Assembly: GCF_910592395.1 (NCBI RefSeq) | Contig: NC_088310.1 | Location: forward strand, 14,455,501-14,519,500 | Direction: 5' to 3' | Length of the DNA stretch: 64,000 bases | From: Lineus longissimus | Lineage: Eukaryota > Nemertea > Pilidiophora > Heteronemertea > Lineidae | Part shown: positions 1 through 11,369 of the stretch, piece after piece | Layout: every line of letters starts with the position of its first letter | Position numbering within the stretch: position 1 is the first letter of the stretch | Notes under the pieces: generated by a model | Seen by the model: the letters and a program-made list of their open reading frames with translations, nothing else | Databases searched by the model: none | What the model was told of the DNA's origin: nothing | Translations under genes and position numbers: made by a program

Positions 1-65
1 ACAGACGGACACTCATTCTACCATTTACTCATATGAATAGCTCAGCTTTTCAGCTGAGCTAAAAA
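1..65 (+). repeat. 3' end of a family A hairpin-ended element
   Basis: The window opens inside a GACGGACA tract followed by a terminal hairpin (AGCTCAGCT, TTT spacer, then CAGCTGAGCT) and the tail TAAAAA. The same terminus closes the copies ending near 30252, 39141, 46695 and 62487. The element body lies outside the window. Confidence 0.7.
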
Positions 66-1400
66 TTGATACGGCTTAGTTTAGAATGCCAATTGCCGTT
101 CTATCTTAAACCGGCAATCATTGGCGGGTCAGGACCGCCTTTTGAGCCGGCTCAGAATTTAGGACGGCATTGCGAATGGTGTGGACAGAAAATACCGGTT
201 TATAACGCTTACTGAGTACGGCTACAGATGGCGCTGGTTGGAACTCTCCTCCTGTGGAGATAGAATCGCACAGCACGATGTCATTTTACATTGTTATGGT
301 TTTGCATCGATTTTAGATTTTAATACTGACGGAATAAAATGCCCCGAGAAGCCACGGAAAGAGGAAGGAACTGGTCTGAGAAAGAGACCAGATTATTGTT
401 GGCGCTATGGAGTCGAGAAGACATCCAGAAGCAACTGGAAGGGACTGTCGAAGACTCAAAAATATACTGAAAAATGGCCATGGAAATGACCAAAATGGGT
501 TTTGAACGAAATGGGGATCAGGTTTGTGCAAAAATTAAACGATTCAAACACAGGTACAAAGCTGTGCGTGATAACAATGTAAAGAAAACTGGAGCAAAAC
601 GTATGACCATGGAGTATTATGATGAGGTGCATGCGATCTTGGGGTCTAAACCGGCGTTTAACCCACCCACCGATGGACATGATATTCGATGCTGGGGCAA
701 GGAAAAAGTCCGAGAAGCTGAAGCCTCCCGTAGATCTGGAGCTGTCTGACGATGCTGCTGATGATGATTACGATGATGATGATGACAATGACGACCGGGA
801 TGACGATGATGGAGATAATATGTCATTGGATGGACATCCTACTGGTAGGTACGGCAAAAAATACTGCTTTATAGGCCTACAATCTCTGCTGCCCATACAT
901 AATCTCCTCTGACTATAACTTCTGGTGTTCCCTGCTTCACCCCCACCACAGCAGTATGCAAACAATAGCAACAGTCGAAATATCATATTCCGCTGCCTTC
1001 TCTTCCGCACCACGCAGTATTGTGCAAGCATTCTTGCTTGATGAGGTGAACTGGTCCTAACACCATCATTTAGCGAGTCAAATCTTCTGTTCCCGCGTCG
1101 TAATCTCTTCACAAAATGCAGCAATAATGGCTTTTTAACTTTCATTTTCTGACATTTCCGTGTTTACTTTTTTTCTTCTCATCACACAATTTGATCAATT
1201 CCACCCCGACCGGGAACAAGGTGCTTGCTATCGCCATCAAGCGGCCACTTCACAAAATATCTTTGATGCTATTTATAACGCCACGGCGAGCTCACCTCTA
1301 GCGAGAATAAAAAGGTGTGGACAGAAAAGATTTCTAAGCCGGCTTAGATTCTGAGCTGGTTTAAAAATGCCGGTCTAAATTGGTCAGGTGTAAACGCGGC
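66..1400 (+). mobile_element. Degenerate Harbinger-like transposon remnant
   Basis: This segment holds a Myb/SANT reading frame (next entry). The flanks 66-190 and 1310-1400 share CCGGCTTAG/CCGGCTCAG-type words, GTGTGGACAGAAAA and loosely inverted CCGGTTT motifs. A Myb/SANT protein is the usual second gene of PIF/Harbinger elements. No DDE transposase is visible here, and the termini are too eroded to fix ends or target duplication. Region 850-1310 has no convincing reading frame and is read as intron or decayed sequence. Confidence 0.4.
339..848 (+). pseudogene. Myb/SANT-like DNA-binding protein of a transposon (broken)
   Basis: From ATG 339 the frame reads an N-terminal basic stretch and then a trihelix Myb/SANT-like domain with its typical tryptophans (NWSEKET, LALWS) and later VCAKIKRFKHRYK. 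A TGA at 468-470 interrupts the domain, and the same frame resumes to about 700. A frameshift near 700-720 then moves into a long Asp-rich linker (about 740-820). This ends at G|GTAGGT (about 843-849), a good splice donor. Proteins of this kind act as the DNA-binding partner of Harbinger transposases; this copy cannot make a full product without readthrough and a frameshift. A host Myb gene is less likely because of these lesions and the repeat setting. Confidence 0.55.
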
Positions 1401-1499
1401 TATTGAAGTCAAGAACATGTGCATGGATATTGAGGTGGATCAAACGACACATTGCTCATGCATAATTCACCAGGGCTAAAGGCCTACACACAACCAAGA

Positions 1500-1575
1500 A
1501 ATTTCAATGGCCTAACAGATAAGGTATTGACCTGTGAAACATATGCCCCAGGTTCAATCCCACTTGGATAACTTT
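1500..1575 (+). repeat. tRNA-derived SINE-like head
   Basis: The segment reads like a tRNA half: GGCCTAACAGATAAGG resembles an A box and GGTTCAATCCC matches a B box, spaced as in tRNA-derived SINEs. The acceptor stem does not close, so this is not a functional tRNA gene. No clear SINE tail was seen. Confidence 0.4.
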
Positions 1576-2689
1576 TATAAAATGTTCTTTCTGATGATTT
1601 TTGTGATAACATTTCTTCTTCCTTCTGAAAAAAACCTTATACTTAACTCTTTGAGAGTGTTGAACGGCATAAGTCATTTGCGTAAATCAGACAACAGTAA
1701 CATTGAACGACCTACGCATACATTACTTTCTACACACAGTTGAGCTGTGCTCAGCACTGTCTGGAATCGATCAGAGAGGCATCTACAGTAATTCTCGATT
1801 ACTAACAGTATGTTCTAATATTTTTTCTTACTATGGTCAGGTGATGGGTGGGTGTATATGATGGCGATAGCTAGCAGACGATTTTCTGTCAAAATGTTAG
1901 GTCAATTCAGATTTATGGCCCACAAAGATTTGGATGCCTTAGACAATGTTTTGATATGCAGTTTGTTGCTAGGGAGTTCTAGGATCAATTTCTGTGTTGT
2001 TTTTATGACTTTTTGTGGCTTCCTAGAAGAAACATAGTAGAATGTCTAGTACTGCAAATTATTTTGGAATTCGGTGAGGAGTGAAAACTATATTTCTTGT
2101 TTCGTTTAAAATAGTGTTTTTCAAGAAATGTCGGACGTTCCTGGTATTGCGACAGAAAAAGATGACACGATCTCAAAGAGTTAAAAATTAACTGACAACA
2201 CGATTCATCTTTCCTATCCAGAAGTGATATTTGTAAGATTTCGATCCTCCCAAAGTATTAGTTTTGTCACGCGCATGTTTAATATGAATTGATGAAAGAC
2301 AAATCAGTTGAACTTGGGCATGTCGACTGCGATACTGGGAATGCGGTAGCTCTTTTCCCTGCAGCCTGATGTCAGTCAATGTTATAAGTTTGAAATTTAC
2401 TCAAAACTTTCAGTTACAAGTTATAGTTCCGTATTCCTAGTATATACATCAAAACATAACAATATAGAGTGATTCTAACCATTTGAACCCTGCGGGCCGC
2501 AATAGCAGCCTGAACATTATATGAGCACCACCCTAGTGATCACTAAAGACGCCTGGCATGACTGAGGAGGACCACGTTACTGAACTAATGCATACTTTTC
2601 CCTGAAATTTTATAATCTTAGCTATGCCATAGACCCAAATTGAACTCTATTCTTCCTTCAGTAAGTGAGCCGTTTTAAACACAGCCGTC
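1576..2689. other. Non-coding stretch, no recognisable feature
   Basis: AT-rich sequence with only short spurious reading frames. No exon with matching splice sites, tandem repeat or terminal repeat was found on either strand. It is probably intron of the UBR-type gene or old transposon debris. Confidence 0.5.
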
Positions 2690-2915
2690 TTGCACGCTGA
2701 ATGTAGGTCTAATCGCACCGATTTTCAGTTTCTGATTAGAGAAAAATATGTGCCTCCTCATGATATCAAGTTGAAAGCTCTAGGTTTAATGGTTACTAAA
2801 TGTCAGACAAATTACAAAAAAAGTTGGAAAAGTGGACCGTCTGACTGACTGACATACGCATACTATGAATAGCTATTAGACTAGTTCTGCTGAACTTTGG
2901 TCAGCTAAGCTAAAA
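2690..2915 (+). repeat. 3' fragment of a family A-like element
   Basis: The segment carries the pre-terminal block seen in other A copies (AAGCTCTAGGTTTAATGGTTAC, compare AAGTCTCTAGGTCTTACGG at 46550), then a degenerate GACTGACTGAC tract, then a decayed hairpin ending TCAGCTAAGCTAAAAA. The 5' end is missing. Confidence 0.55.
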
Positions 2916-3036
2916 ATAATCCTCCTGCCCAAAGGTTTGAGCAAGAGCGGCAAAATGAACATAATTTTCTTTTAGACTATCAGACACAAACATTATGTGC
3001 TTAATAGTGAAGTCTTGACATGTCGCAAAAACATAC

Positions 3037-3179
3037 CTAATCCAAACTAGTAGACCGAACTTATTCAAGAGATGTATAACAAACTCATTGCTCTCTATCA
3101 TTGCTGCACAAGATTGTAATAACACCACATCTTTGTCATACATTTCACCACGGCAGCGCACATTACTGTAGAAGAAGAT
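3037..3179 (-). CDS. Ubr1/2: Exon of UBR1/UBR2-type E3 ubiquitin ligase (most 3' exon in window)
   Basis: On the minus strand this 143-bp exon follows a pyrimidine-rich acceptor (CTGTATTTCCAG) and ends at a GTATGT donor. It encodes about 47 residues including FFYSNVRCRGEMYDKD and VVLLQS, which match the conserved segment of UBR1/UBR2 N-recognins after the MWRRNG motif. These E3 ligases bind N-degrons and, with a UBC2-type E2, ubiquitinate substrates in cytosol and nucleus. The phase fits a frame starting at ATC and leaving two bases at the donor. The next exons should lie left of the window. The identification rests on my recall of the family; a pseudogene is unlikely given the intact frame and splice sites. 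Confidence 0.85.
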
Positions 3180-3287
3180 CTGGAAATACAGAATAAGAAA
3201 AACGTCACCTTGCTTGGTAAGAGCTAGACTCAAACTAGCACATACAAAGGTATACCGTTGCTGTATGGACACCTGACCACGAAATGA

Positions 3288-3390
3288 ACAAGAAACACAC
3301 GGGCCTGGCACTCAGCTGAATGTCGAGATGCTCACTTTCTTTCCTGGGGCAATTAAATATAAATATTCCGTCACAAAACCGAGCTAAAAA
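3288..3390 (+). repeat. Internally deleted mini family A element
   Basis: The 5' end ACAAGAAACACACGGGCCTGG and CACTCAGCTGA resembles the family A start, and only about 90 bases later the A-type tail GAGCTAAAAA appears. The 5' palindrome is mutated and the 3' hairpin has lost one arm. A second A-like start (GAGGCCTGGCGCCCTGA) follows at about 3427. Confidence 0.4.
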
Positions 3391-3587
3391 TAGTTTTCAA
3401 GATTACTGCGTGCCAAATAAAAAATAGAGGCCTGGCGCCCTGAATAGCTACGCTGGCGGAATTGAATATCAAGAAATGAGATGAATGACAAGAAAATGTA
3501 GTACGTAGTATATGCGAGTACCAGAATGTAGGTTTATGTTAGATAGGGAGATGTGGATAGACTAGGTGGAATCAAGCTTAGACAAAT

Positions 3588-3754
3588 GGGGCCAAATTCA
3601 TGAAGGGCGTTCAGCGTAAAACATGGTTAAACTACTGAATAGACAGATTCAGGTCGTTCATGTAAATCTTCACAGAATATGAATAGGCCCTATAACTAAT
3701 CAGGGAGAAGTTACACACGTCTAACCCTTACACGCCCTTTATGAATTTGGCCCC
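3588..3754. mobile_element. Palindromic MITE with ~23-bp terminal inverted repeats
   Basis: The left end GGGGCCAAATTCATGAAGGG is repeated in inverse at the right end (CCCTTTATGAATTTGGCCCC) with one mismatch over about 23 bases. The unit is 167 bp and has no coding capacity. Ends of this style occur in Harbinger-like MITEs, but no clean target duplication is visible, so the superfamily is open. Confidence 0.7.
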
Positions 3755-3834
3755 TGGTGTGGATGATAGTTGTGAAGATTTTATTCGAACTGCAGTGAAT
3801 GAAGTAGTTGAGGGGTTATTTTGTCACATCCGCT

Positions 3835-4250
3835 CTTCAATACCTTCAGTGCCTTTGCTCCAACTGTGTTTAAGCAGGCCAGCGCAGCACTGCTCTTTCA
3901 ATACCTTTAGTTTGATACCATTAACACGACTGCCTTTCTCTAACGGTGTTCAAGTTGTTTAGTAAGTCATAAAAGTAGATCAGGGTAAACCTACTCTTAA
4001 ATACTTTTAGTTTGATATCAAACAAGGATGACACCTTTTGCTAACCGCCTCCTTTAAGTAGGTCAGTTGGTAATAAAAATGGGTTAGGACAAACCTACTG
4101 TTCATTATCTTCAGTTCGATTCCAAACACTACTACTTTAGCTATAACAGTCTTATTAAAGTAGGGCAGAATGTCATAAAGTAGGTCAGTGCAAATCTCTC
4201 CATTACCTTCGAGTTTAAATTAGTTCTTGTGACACTGCCCTATTCCCTCC
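3835..4250 (+). repeat. Degenerate ~100-bp tandem repeat
   Basis: Units beginning near 3899, 3999, 4104 and 4202 share AATACCTTTAGTTTGATACC-type heads and AGTAGGTCAG / AAACCTACT words. The spacing is 98-105 bp, with a shorter unit from 3839. Copies differ widely, so the array is old. Confidence 0.6.
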
Positions 4251-4255
4251 CATAA

Positions 4256-4620
4256 GGCTACAATGCAGTCTCTAGATTGTGACATGGGGCATGATGCCGT
4301 ATCTAACATCACCCTCTACTCTAATATTAATCAGGCTACAATGCGGTCTCTTACTTGGATGTGACATGAGGTATAATGCCGCCTCTTGCATCACCCGCTT
4401 CTCTTTTATCAATCAGGCTACAACGAAGTCTCACTTGATTGAGACATCAAGCATGATAACGTATCTTACATCATGCTCTTCTCTTATATCGATCAGGCTA
4501 CGATGTGGTCACTTACTTCATTGTGACATCACCCTCTTGTCTCATATCATTCAGGCGACAATGCAGTCTCTTACTTGATTGTGACATGAGGCATGATGAC
4601 GTCTACATCACCATACCCCT
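4256..4620 (+). repeat. ~80-bp minisatellite, five units
   Basis: Units start with GGCTACAATG-like words at 4256, 4334, 4416, 4496 and 4554. They contain CAGTCTCTTACTTGATTGTGA, GCATGATGCCGTAT and CATCACCCTCTTCTC motifs. The fourth unit lacks about 20 bases. A frame of 99 codons crosses the array but has no sign of being a gene. Confidence 0.8.
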
Positions 4621-6300
4621 TGCCTGACCTCTTCTGAAAAGGTGCTTAACTTTCAGTTGAAAGTTGCGGGAAATTTTGATATAGAAACAATTTGCTTTCC
4701 TGGTATCAAATGATCAGACGCAGTGCCGTCTTTACACTGGAATATAAACTAAACAAAGCCGACAACTCTAATTGCGCCGTGGATAATTTATTTTCTGAGG
4801 CATTACCATCTCTCTTGACCCAGGGTCGGGCGGGACAGTAGTATAAGGGTAAAAGGTTGCATGTTCAAGAGTTTAGGTTTAATAGGCAAGCTTTATTTTT
4901 TAATATCATGATAGATAAAAATTCAGATATGCCTATTCAATTTCAAGGCTTCTTTATTCAATCAACTTGTATAATGCAGTAAAACAAGACCAAAACGTGA
5001 AGGACAAATCAGCTAAGATACAGTGTCTTCTTTCCCGATCCTGTCAATCTCATGGCTGACTGGTTGATTGGTTTCGTGTCACCAGTTCCACAGCATGCAC
5101 AGCAACATCACTTTGCCAGTGGAGACCACCAGAATGACTCGTAGATAACAGACTGCATCATCCTGTAAACATGAGAAAAAAATAGCACTTTGTAAAAAAA
5201 CACCATCAAAATCAGATATTTATATTTAACTTTCCCGATTATGTTACAAAAACAATGAGTAGTCTGTGCTGATATGTGAAAACCGTGAGAGGATATACAA
5301 CCATGTATGGCTCGCTGTTCATGTTGGTGGTACTGTAAAACATGTACAAAAAAGATCAAAACTAATGTGAAAAACTAGTGAACTGGCGGGGGGGGGAGGG
5401 ATCAAATAAAGTTAAATTTGAAAAAGTTCACCCTTATTTACAAACGTTCACCTTGGTAGAGTTTGGACACATGGCTTGCAATGCATACTTTACTTCCCTG
5501 TACATATGTTGCAGTGTATTGCATTTGTTCATGTACCGGTATCGGGTATGTAACTGTTATGTATGGTAAATAATGTAGGCCAAGTTCATTCATGCAGCTC
5601 CTCGCGGTTTTGCATATCAGCATAGACTGAGAATGGCAGTTTTATTGTTCGTTGAAAATACCTCGCAATTCCCGCAGACTACTTCATCGCAATTATTTGG
5701 GTACTCTGACCAGTGTCACTATCAAAGGTCTACAATATCATTGTTATTTTGACAAGAAACATGAGAAAACATCAACTTTTTGTGAAGCGGTCCGCCATGT
5801 TTGTTCATCCAGCGTTCGGGTTTGTTTTGATTACGTCGATGATGTTTATAAATACAATGAGGCTATTCTTATAACAAAGTTTTGTCTGGATTTCAAAGTC
5901 ATTTTCCTGTAGTTGTAGTTGTTAATGTGTAAAAGATAATTGTGAAGTATTACGATTATTTCATTCCGATGATTCGGAAGAATTTTTTGCAACACCGTTT
6001 TGTGTAATAAATGTACTATGGCGTTCATGTGTGTTTTGATCTTCGACTTCGACTTAATGCCTGAGCAAATATAAATTGACAGAAAGCCAAAAAATGGTAC
6101 CTATGTAAACAAGCTACGGGAGTTATTCTATACTATGACTTTTCAAATAACAGTTGTCATGGCCAACTGTACCTAGCAAATCAAGAGAAAATACAGAGAA
6201 AACTCACCCTGGTTTTCTGTCACAACATCTACTGTATGTAGATGAACTGAGCGCATGAATCTGAGTTTCTCTACGTGTCTTTTATCTGCAATATCAATGA
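4621..6300. other. Non-coding stretch, no firm feature
   Basis: No exon or repeat could be supported. There is a poly-G run (about 5390-5398), an AATAAA on the minus strand near 4950 and an acceptor-like TGTTTACAG on the minus strand at 5164; the reading frame after that acceptor is closed (see rejected items). This region lies in the intron where one expected UBR exon was not found. Confidence 0.5.
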
Positions 6301-6394
6301 GAACTAGAGGCACCGCGTTTGCTGGCAAACGCTAGTATATCCGCACTTTGGTGAAATCAGGTTGCTGGTAGTGTTATGTTATAGATGGTAGTGT

Positions 6395-7213
6395 TATCGC
6401 TGTGGTGACGAGTCCCAATGTACAGCATTGGTTACAAGCATTGAGAATGGTATTGGAAATATTCAAACGTGGCTCTCAAGAAACATGCTCGCCTTGAACG
6501 CGCCAAAGACAGACATGGTTAACTTTGTTAACGCAAGGAGATTGGGTTCTATACCGGGGATAACCATTGATGGTGTCTTGATCCAGTGTTTGAATTGTGT
6601 TAAGGATTTGGGGGCATGGTTTGAACGGGACATGAGTATGCCCATGCAGGTCAAGATGACATGCAAGGCTGCTTTCGCTAGCCTTTATAAGATCGGACGC
6701 ATAAGGAAGTTCTTGGACAAACGCAGCGCTGAAAGACTGGTCAATGCCTTTGTTACATCACGGCTTGATTCTAACAATGGAATTTTATACGGTCTGCCGG
6801 ATAAGACTATTGCTCCATTGCAACGGGTTCAGAATATGGCAACGAGGTTGATATGTCGCGGGAAGATATTTGACCATGTAAAGCCCTTACTGAAGGACCT
6901 ACACTGGCTTCCAATCAAGGCTAGGATTGAGTTTAAGATTCTCTGTGTTATCCACAAATCACTGAATGGTGTGGGACCTGAGTATCTCAGTGACCTCCTT
7001 CTGGAAACAGAAGGGAACACTCGGTCAGTTACCTCCAAGGCCCTTCAGGTCAAAAGTACCAGATCGAGGCACGGTAACCACAGCTTTTCAAGGTGCAGCC
7101 CGTACCTCAGGAATAAACTTCCAATCGAACTAAGATCCCAGCCGGAAAAAACGTTTAAAAGACAATTAAAAACTCTGCTCTTCGAACGAGCCTATGGGGA
7201 GGTGGCGCCTTGA
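6395..7213 (+). pseudogene. CR1/L2-like non-LTR reverse transcriptase, C-terminal fragment
   Basis: An open frame of about 270 codons without an ATG at its head encodes the end of a non-LTR retrotransposon polymerase. Recognisable blocks are IQTWLSRNMLALNAPKT, VKDLGAWF, PLQRVQNMATRLICR and LLKDLHWLPIKARIEFKI, which are typical of the CR1/L2/Jockey group downstream of the YADD box. The catalytic motifs and endonuclease are absent, as expected of 5' truncation during target-primed reverse transcription. The stop at 7213 is followed by a short 3' UTR ending in TTGATTGATTGACTGATTGATT-type repeats (about 7255-7280), the usual tail of such elements. The frame is intact, so the insertion is fairly young. 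Confidence 0.85.
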
Positions 7214-8788
7214 GCGTGGTGCCACCACGGAAAGGCGCCTTGATACAAATGTAACTTGATTGATTGACTGATTGATTAAATAGAATAGTAAAGAAGGAAG
7301 CTGATGATTGGAGTGGCTTTTAGTGTTATTTTGGGTATTCTAATTATATAGCGAGAAATGTCCAGGTGAACTCGTTCAGAATGTAGAGAGGTCACAAGAT
7401 ATTTCCAAGTATTACAACAAAAAGCCGCCAGTTGGCCATCTTGAATGCAAAATCAGCCATTAACGAACTTGACCTTGATATTCATCCCATACATATGCAC
7501 ACCAATTATAAAATGTCCAGGTGAACTTGTTCAGAATGTAGAGAGGTCACAAGGCATTACCAACTTTTACAACTAAATGGCCGCAAGTCGGCCATCTTCA
7601 ATGCGAATCAGCCATTATTAAACCTGACCTTGATATTCACCCCATACACCTGCACACCAAATATGAAATGTCTAGGTGAACTCCTTCAGAATGTAGAAAG
7701 GTCATAAGGCAATTCTAAGTTTTACAACAAAAATGCCGCCAGACGGCCATCTTGAGTGCAAAATCAGCCATTATCTAACTTCGCCTTGATATTCACCAAA
7801 TACATGTGCACATTAAATATGAAATGTCTAGGTGAACTCGTTCAGAATGTAGAGAGGTCATAAGGCAATTCTAAGTTTTACAACAAAAATGCCACCAGAC
7901 GGCCATCTTGAGTGCAAAATCAGCCATTATCTAACCACAGCTTTTCAAGGTGCAGCCCGTACCTCAGGAATAAACTTCCAATCGAACTAAGATCCCAGCC
8001 GGAAAAAACGTTTAAAAGACAATTAAAAACTCTGCTCTTCGAACGAGCCTATGGGGAGGTGGCGCCTTGAGCGTGGTGCCACCACGGAAAGGCGCCTTGA
8101 TACAAATGTAACTTGATTGATTGACTGATTGATTGAATAGAATAGTAAAGAAGGAAGCTGATGATTGGAGTGGCTTTTAGTGTTATTTTGGGTATTCTAA
8201 TTCTATAGCGAGAAATGTCCAGGTGAACTCGTTCAGAATGTAGAGAGGTCACAAGATATTTCCAAGTTTTACAACAAAAAGCCGCCAGTTGGCCATCTTG
8301 AATGCAAAATCAGCCATTATCGAACTTGACCTTGATATTCATCCCATACATATGCACACTAATTATAAAATGTCCAGGTGAACTTGTTCAGAATGTAGAG
8401 AGGTCACAAGGCATTACCAACTTTTACAACTAAATGGCCGCAAGTCGGCCATCCTCAATGCGAATCAGCCATTAATAAACTTGACCTTGATATTCACCCC
8501 ATACACCTGCACACCAAATATGAAATGTCTAGGTGAACTCCTTCAGAATGTAGAAAGGTCATAAGGCAATTCTAAGTTTTACAACAAAAATGCCGCCAGA
8601 CGGCCATCTTGAGTGCAAAATCAGCCATTATCTAACTTCGCCTTGATATTCACCAAATACATGTGCACATTAAATATGAAATGTCTAGGTGAACTCGTTC
8701 AGAAAGTAGAGAGGTCATAAGGCAATTCTAAGTTTTACAACAAAAATGCCACCAGACGGCCATCTTGAGTGCAAAATCAGCCATTATC
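7075..8788 (+). repeat. 857-bp direct tandem duplication
   Basis: 7075-7931 and 7932-8788 are near-identical. Each unit holds the last ~45 codons of the reverse transcriptase, its UTR and TTGATT tail, and 3.7 satellite monomers. The junction at 7931/7932 joins satellite (CATTATC) to TAACCACAG of the polymerase, with TAAC common to both parents, so microhomology-mediated or unequal exchange is likely. Confidence 0.85.
7356..7931 (+). repeat. 156-bp satellite array, block 1
   Basis: Monomers start at AAATGTCCAGGTGAACTCGTT near 7356, 7511, 7666 and 7822 (period 155-156). Each contains TTTTACAACAAAATGGCCGCC, CGGCCATCTTGA and CAGCCATTATCGAACTTG words. Confidence 0.9.
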
Positions 8789-9256
8789 TAACTTCGCCTT
8801 GATATTCACCAAATACACGTGCACACTAAATATGAAATGTCCAGGTGAACTCGTTCAGAATGTAGAGAGGTCACAAGGCAATTCTAAGTTTTACAACAAC
8901 AAGGCCGCTAGTCGGCCATCTTGAGTGCGAAATCAGCCATTATCAAACTTGGCCTTGATATTCACCAAATACACATGCACACCAAATATGAAATGTCCAG
9001 GTGAACTCGTTCATCATGTAGAGAGGTCACAAAGCATTTCCAAGTTTTACAACAAAATGGCCGACAGTCAGCCGTCTTGAGTGCGAAATCAGCCATTATA
9101 TAACTTGGCCTTGATATTCGCCCGATACACGTGCACACCAAATATGAAATGTCTAGGCGAACTCGTTCAGAATGTCGAGAGGTCACAAGGCATTTGCAAG
9201 TTTTACAACAAAATGGCCGACAGTCGGCCATCTTGAGTGAAATCAGCCATTATCGA
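8213..9256 (+). repeat. 156-bp satellite array, block 2
   Basis: This continues the same monomers after the duplication junction, with unit starts near 8214, 8370, 8525, 8680, 8836, 8992 and 9148. The array stops at 9256 inside the word CAGCCATTATCGAAC, where the antisense retroelement begins. Confidence 0.9.
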
Positions 9257-10268
9257 ACCAAATCATGTCCGTATAGAAGCATCTTATTAATCTCCACAAT
9301 TTGCCGTTCACTCCAAAGTTAAACAGTTTATGAAATAAACCATCATACCAGACAGTGTCAAAGGCGCGTGAAGTGTCAAGAAAACACACATATACCTTGG
9401 AATGCTTTTCGAGATTGTGTCGGATGGTTTCTTGTAAGACCAGGGAGGATGAGACGCAGCTTCTGTTACGCTGATACCCACTCTGCTGGGGGTTCGGAAA
9501 GACTACATTGTTTTCGCAGGTCCACATTTGAATCCGTTTTAACACTACCCTTTCTAAGAGCTTGTAAATGACAGGCAGTAGAGTAACCGGTCGGTAACTG
9601 TTGGGGTCACATCGGTCTTTACCCTTCCCTTTGTGTAGGGTATGCACCACGCCACATTTAGCCTGTCGCGGAAAATGTTCGCACCTCATCACGACACAGA
9701 AAAAGTCCGTTTGTGTCTGATACAAAATACGTCCACCATGTTTGATGTGCTCATTTACCAGGCCGTCAAGGCCACCAGATTTACCGTGTTTCAATTCCCG
9801 AACGCAGAAAGACACTTCCTCCAAAGAAAATGGCGAATCAAGAATATCATCATTATTTTCACATGAGGCCAATTCCATTTCCTTTATCTCCTCCTCAACT
9901 TTACGTTTAAACTGATCGTCATACCGATTATTGTATTTCGGACTGCACAATTTAGCAAAGAATTCAGACCACTTTACCGCGATTTCTTTAGGTTCATAAA
10001 TAGTTTTCCCATTGAATCGCATTTGGGGTTGTTTTTCAGTTCTGTTACCGCGGGCCTTAAGAAGTCGCCAAAATTTATTTCGATCTGCCTCGGCATTTTT
10101 GTCTAGTTCCTCATAAAACCGAGATTCTGCAAGCATGTCCTCATTATGCAGTTTGCGCCTAAACTCCGACTTCCGTTCCTTATAAAGTTTACGGTCAGGA
10201 TTATCTACATTTCTGGGTTTTCCTGCCATAATCCATACTTTCCTAGCCTGTCTCATACGTTCATACAA
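9257..10268 (-). pseudogene. ORF2 C-terminal part: reverse transcriptase, cut after motif A
   Basis: The frame starting at 10268 encodes a linker rich in Lys/Arg/Glu and then RT blocks: LKHGKSGGLDGL, SYRPVTLLPVIYKLLERVV, PQQSGYQRNRSC and the motif A segment CFLDTSRAFDTVW with its catalytic aspartate. The YxDD box, thumb and any C-terminal domain are absent because the element ends at 9257. Upstream, a TGA near 10337 (minus-strand reading) separates it from the rest of ORF2. It cannot be active as it stands. Confidence 0.85.
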
Positions 10269-10493
10269 AGGTTTGAGAGAGTTTTTCCAGTCCGTTTTGC
10301 ACGATTTCCTTGCTTTTGGGCAGAGTCATTTCAGCCGCACTTTCCAAGTCTGAACTAGAGAATCATAGATTAGGTCTATTTCATCTTTGGTATAGTTTCT
10401 TTGTGAATCGATAGCGGGTAGTGAGGCGGCGACTAGCTCTCGATATCGAATGATGCATTCAAAACGTTCTGATACCGTGTGTTGCCACTGGTA

Positions 10494-11326
10494 CTATGCC
10501 TGCGGAGTAAATTGCTGTACATTATCCATATTTATGTAAGTTCCGTCATATTGAGTTAACTGCAGAGCAACATAAACTGGGAGATGGTCGGATGTATTGT
10601 CGATATGGTCATCCACCACTTCCATATTAGTCGCAGAGTCTATCATCATAGCACTTGCGCACACGTGATCTATAAGGGTCTTACTTGCACCCTCAAAGGG
10701 ATCAAACGTGAAACACGGCCCCTCACAGCGGGCGTCAGCCGAACCAGACAGAAGTCCATTTTCGCGGAGAAAAGTGTCCATTGCCCGCATGCGTTTGTTA
10801 ACAGCTTTTAATGGTACACCTCTTTTCATTGAGCACTCTGCATTAAAGTCCCCCATTATGAGTACATCGCCTGATGGACTTAAAAATGCGTTGAGTTGTG
10901 ATAAGTAATCCTGTGTTCCAGGAAATGTACATTGCTATAGTTTGTGCTTGGAAGATACACCATAATGACAAAGAGTGTTCTGCAGTTATCTAAACACACA
11001 CTGATACCCACAACTCTGTCACGATCCAAGATAAGTGGCCGAATGAACGGTGACAACGACTTTTTCCAAAGGAGGGCAACTCCACCTTTCCCTCTCCTTA
11101 CACGGTCAGTCTGAAAGAGATCTACGTCACAAATGACGTGCGCAGCATATTTTGAGTTCATTGTATCCAAAAAAGAGGAACGGTCCAGGTAGAGCCAGTG
11201 TTCACACAGACCTAGAATGTCCGGATTGTGAGAAGATAACAACTTGTCCGCATATTTTGCGCCGTACAAGATTCCTCTTGCATTCCAGCATGCAACAGAT
11301 AATGCAGTGTTTGTGGAATTAACCAT
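10494..11326 (-). pseudogene. ORF2 N-terminal part: endonuclease (EEP fold), frameshifted
   Basis: From ATG 11326 the frame shows the endonuclease start CWNARGI (catalytic Asn) and LCEHWLY (catalytic Glu). It breaks near 10880-10920 and continues in another frame with GDFNAE and, near the end, TSDHLPVYV (catalytic Asp-His). A TAG at about 10494-10496 closes it. Such nucleases nick target DNA for target-primed reverse transcription. The ATG lies 44 bases after the ORF1 stop, a normal spacing for two-ORF elements. Confidence 0.85.
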
Positions 11327-11369
11327 ATTTAGTTCATGTTACACATTCAGTCTTCCCATTCGCGACAGA

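Noticed and set aside
768-1145. Antisense 125-codon frame over the Myb-like element
   Set aside because: Half of it is the complement of the GAT-rich acidic linker, and the rest matches no transposase motif.
1500-1575. Possible functional tRNA gene
   Set aside because: A and B box words are present, but the acceptor and anticodon stems do not fold convincingly. A SINE head is more likely.
4279-4578. 99-codon frame over the 80-bp minisatellite
   Set aside because: The unit length is not constant or a multiple of three, and no domain is visible.
5080-5163. Acceptor-like TGTTTACAG on the minus strand followed by a frame reading ...YLRVILVV..., tempting as the missing UBR exon
   Set aside because: Only a few hydrophobic positions resemble the expected PLR segment. 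The MWRRNG motif is absent in that frame, a stop follows, and a better fit needs a frameshift. It is too weak to call an exon.
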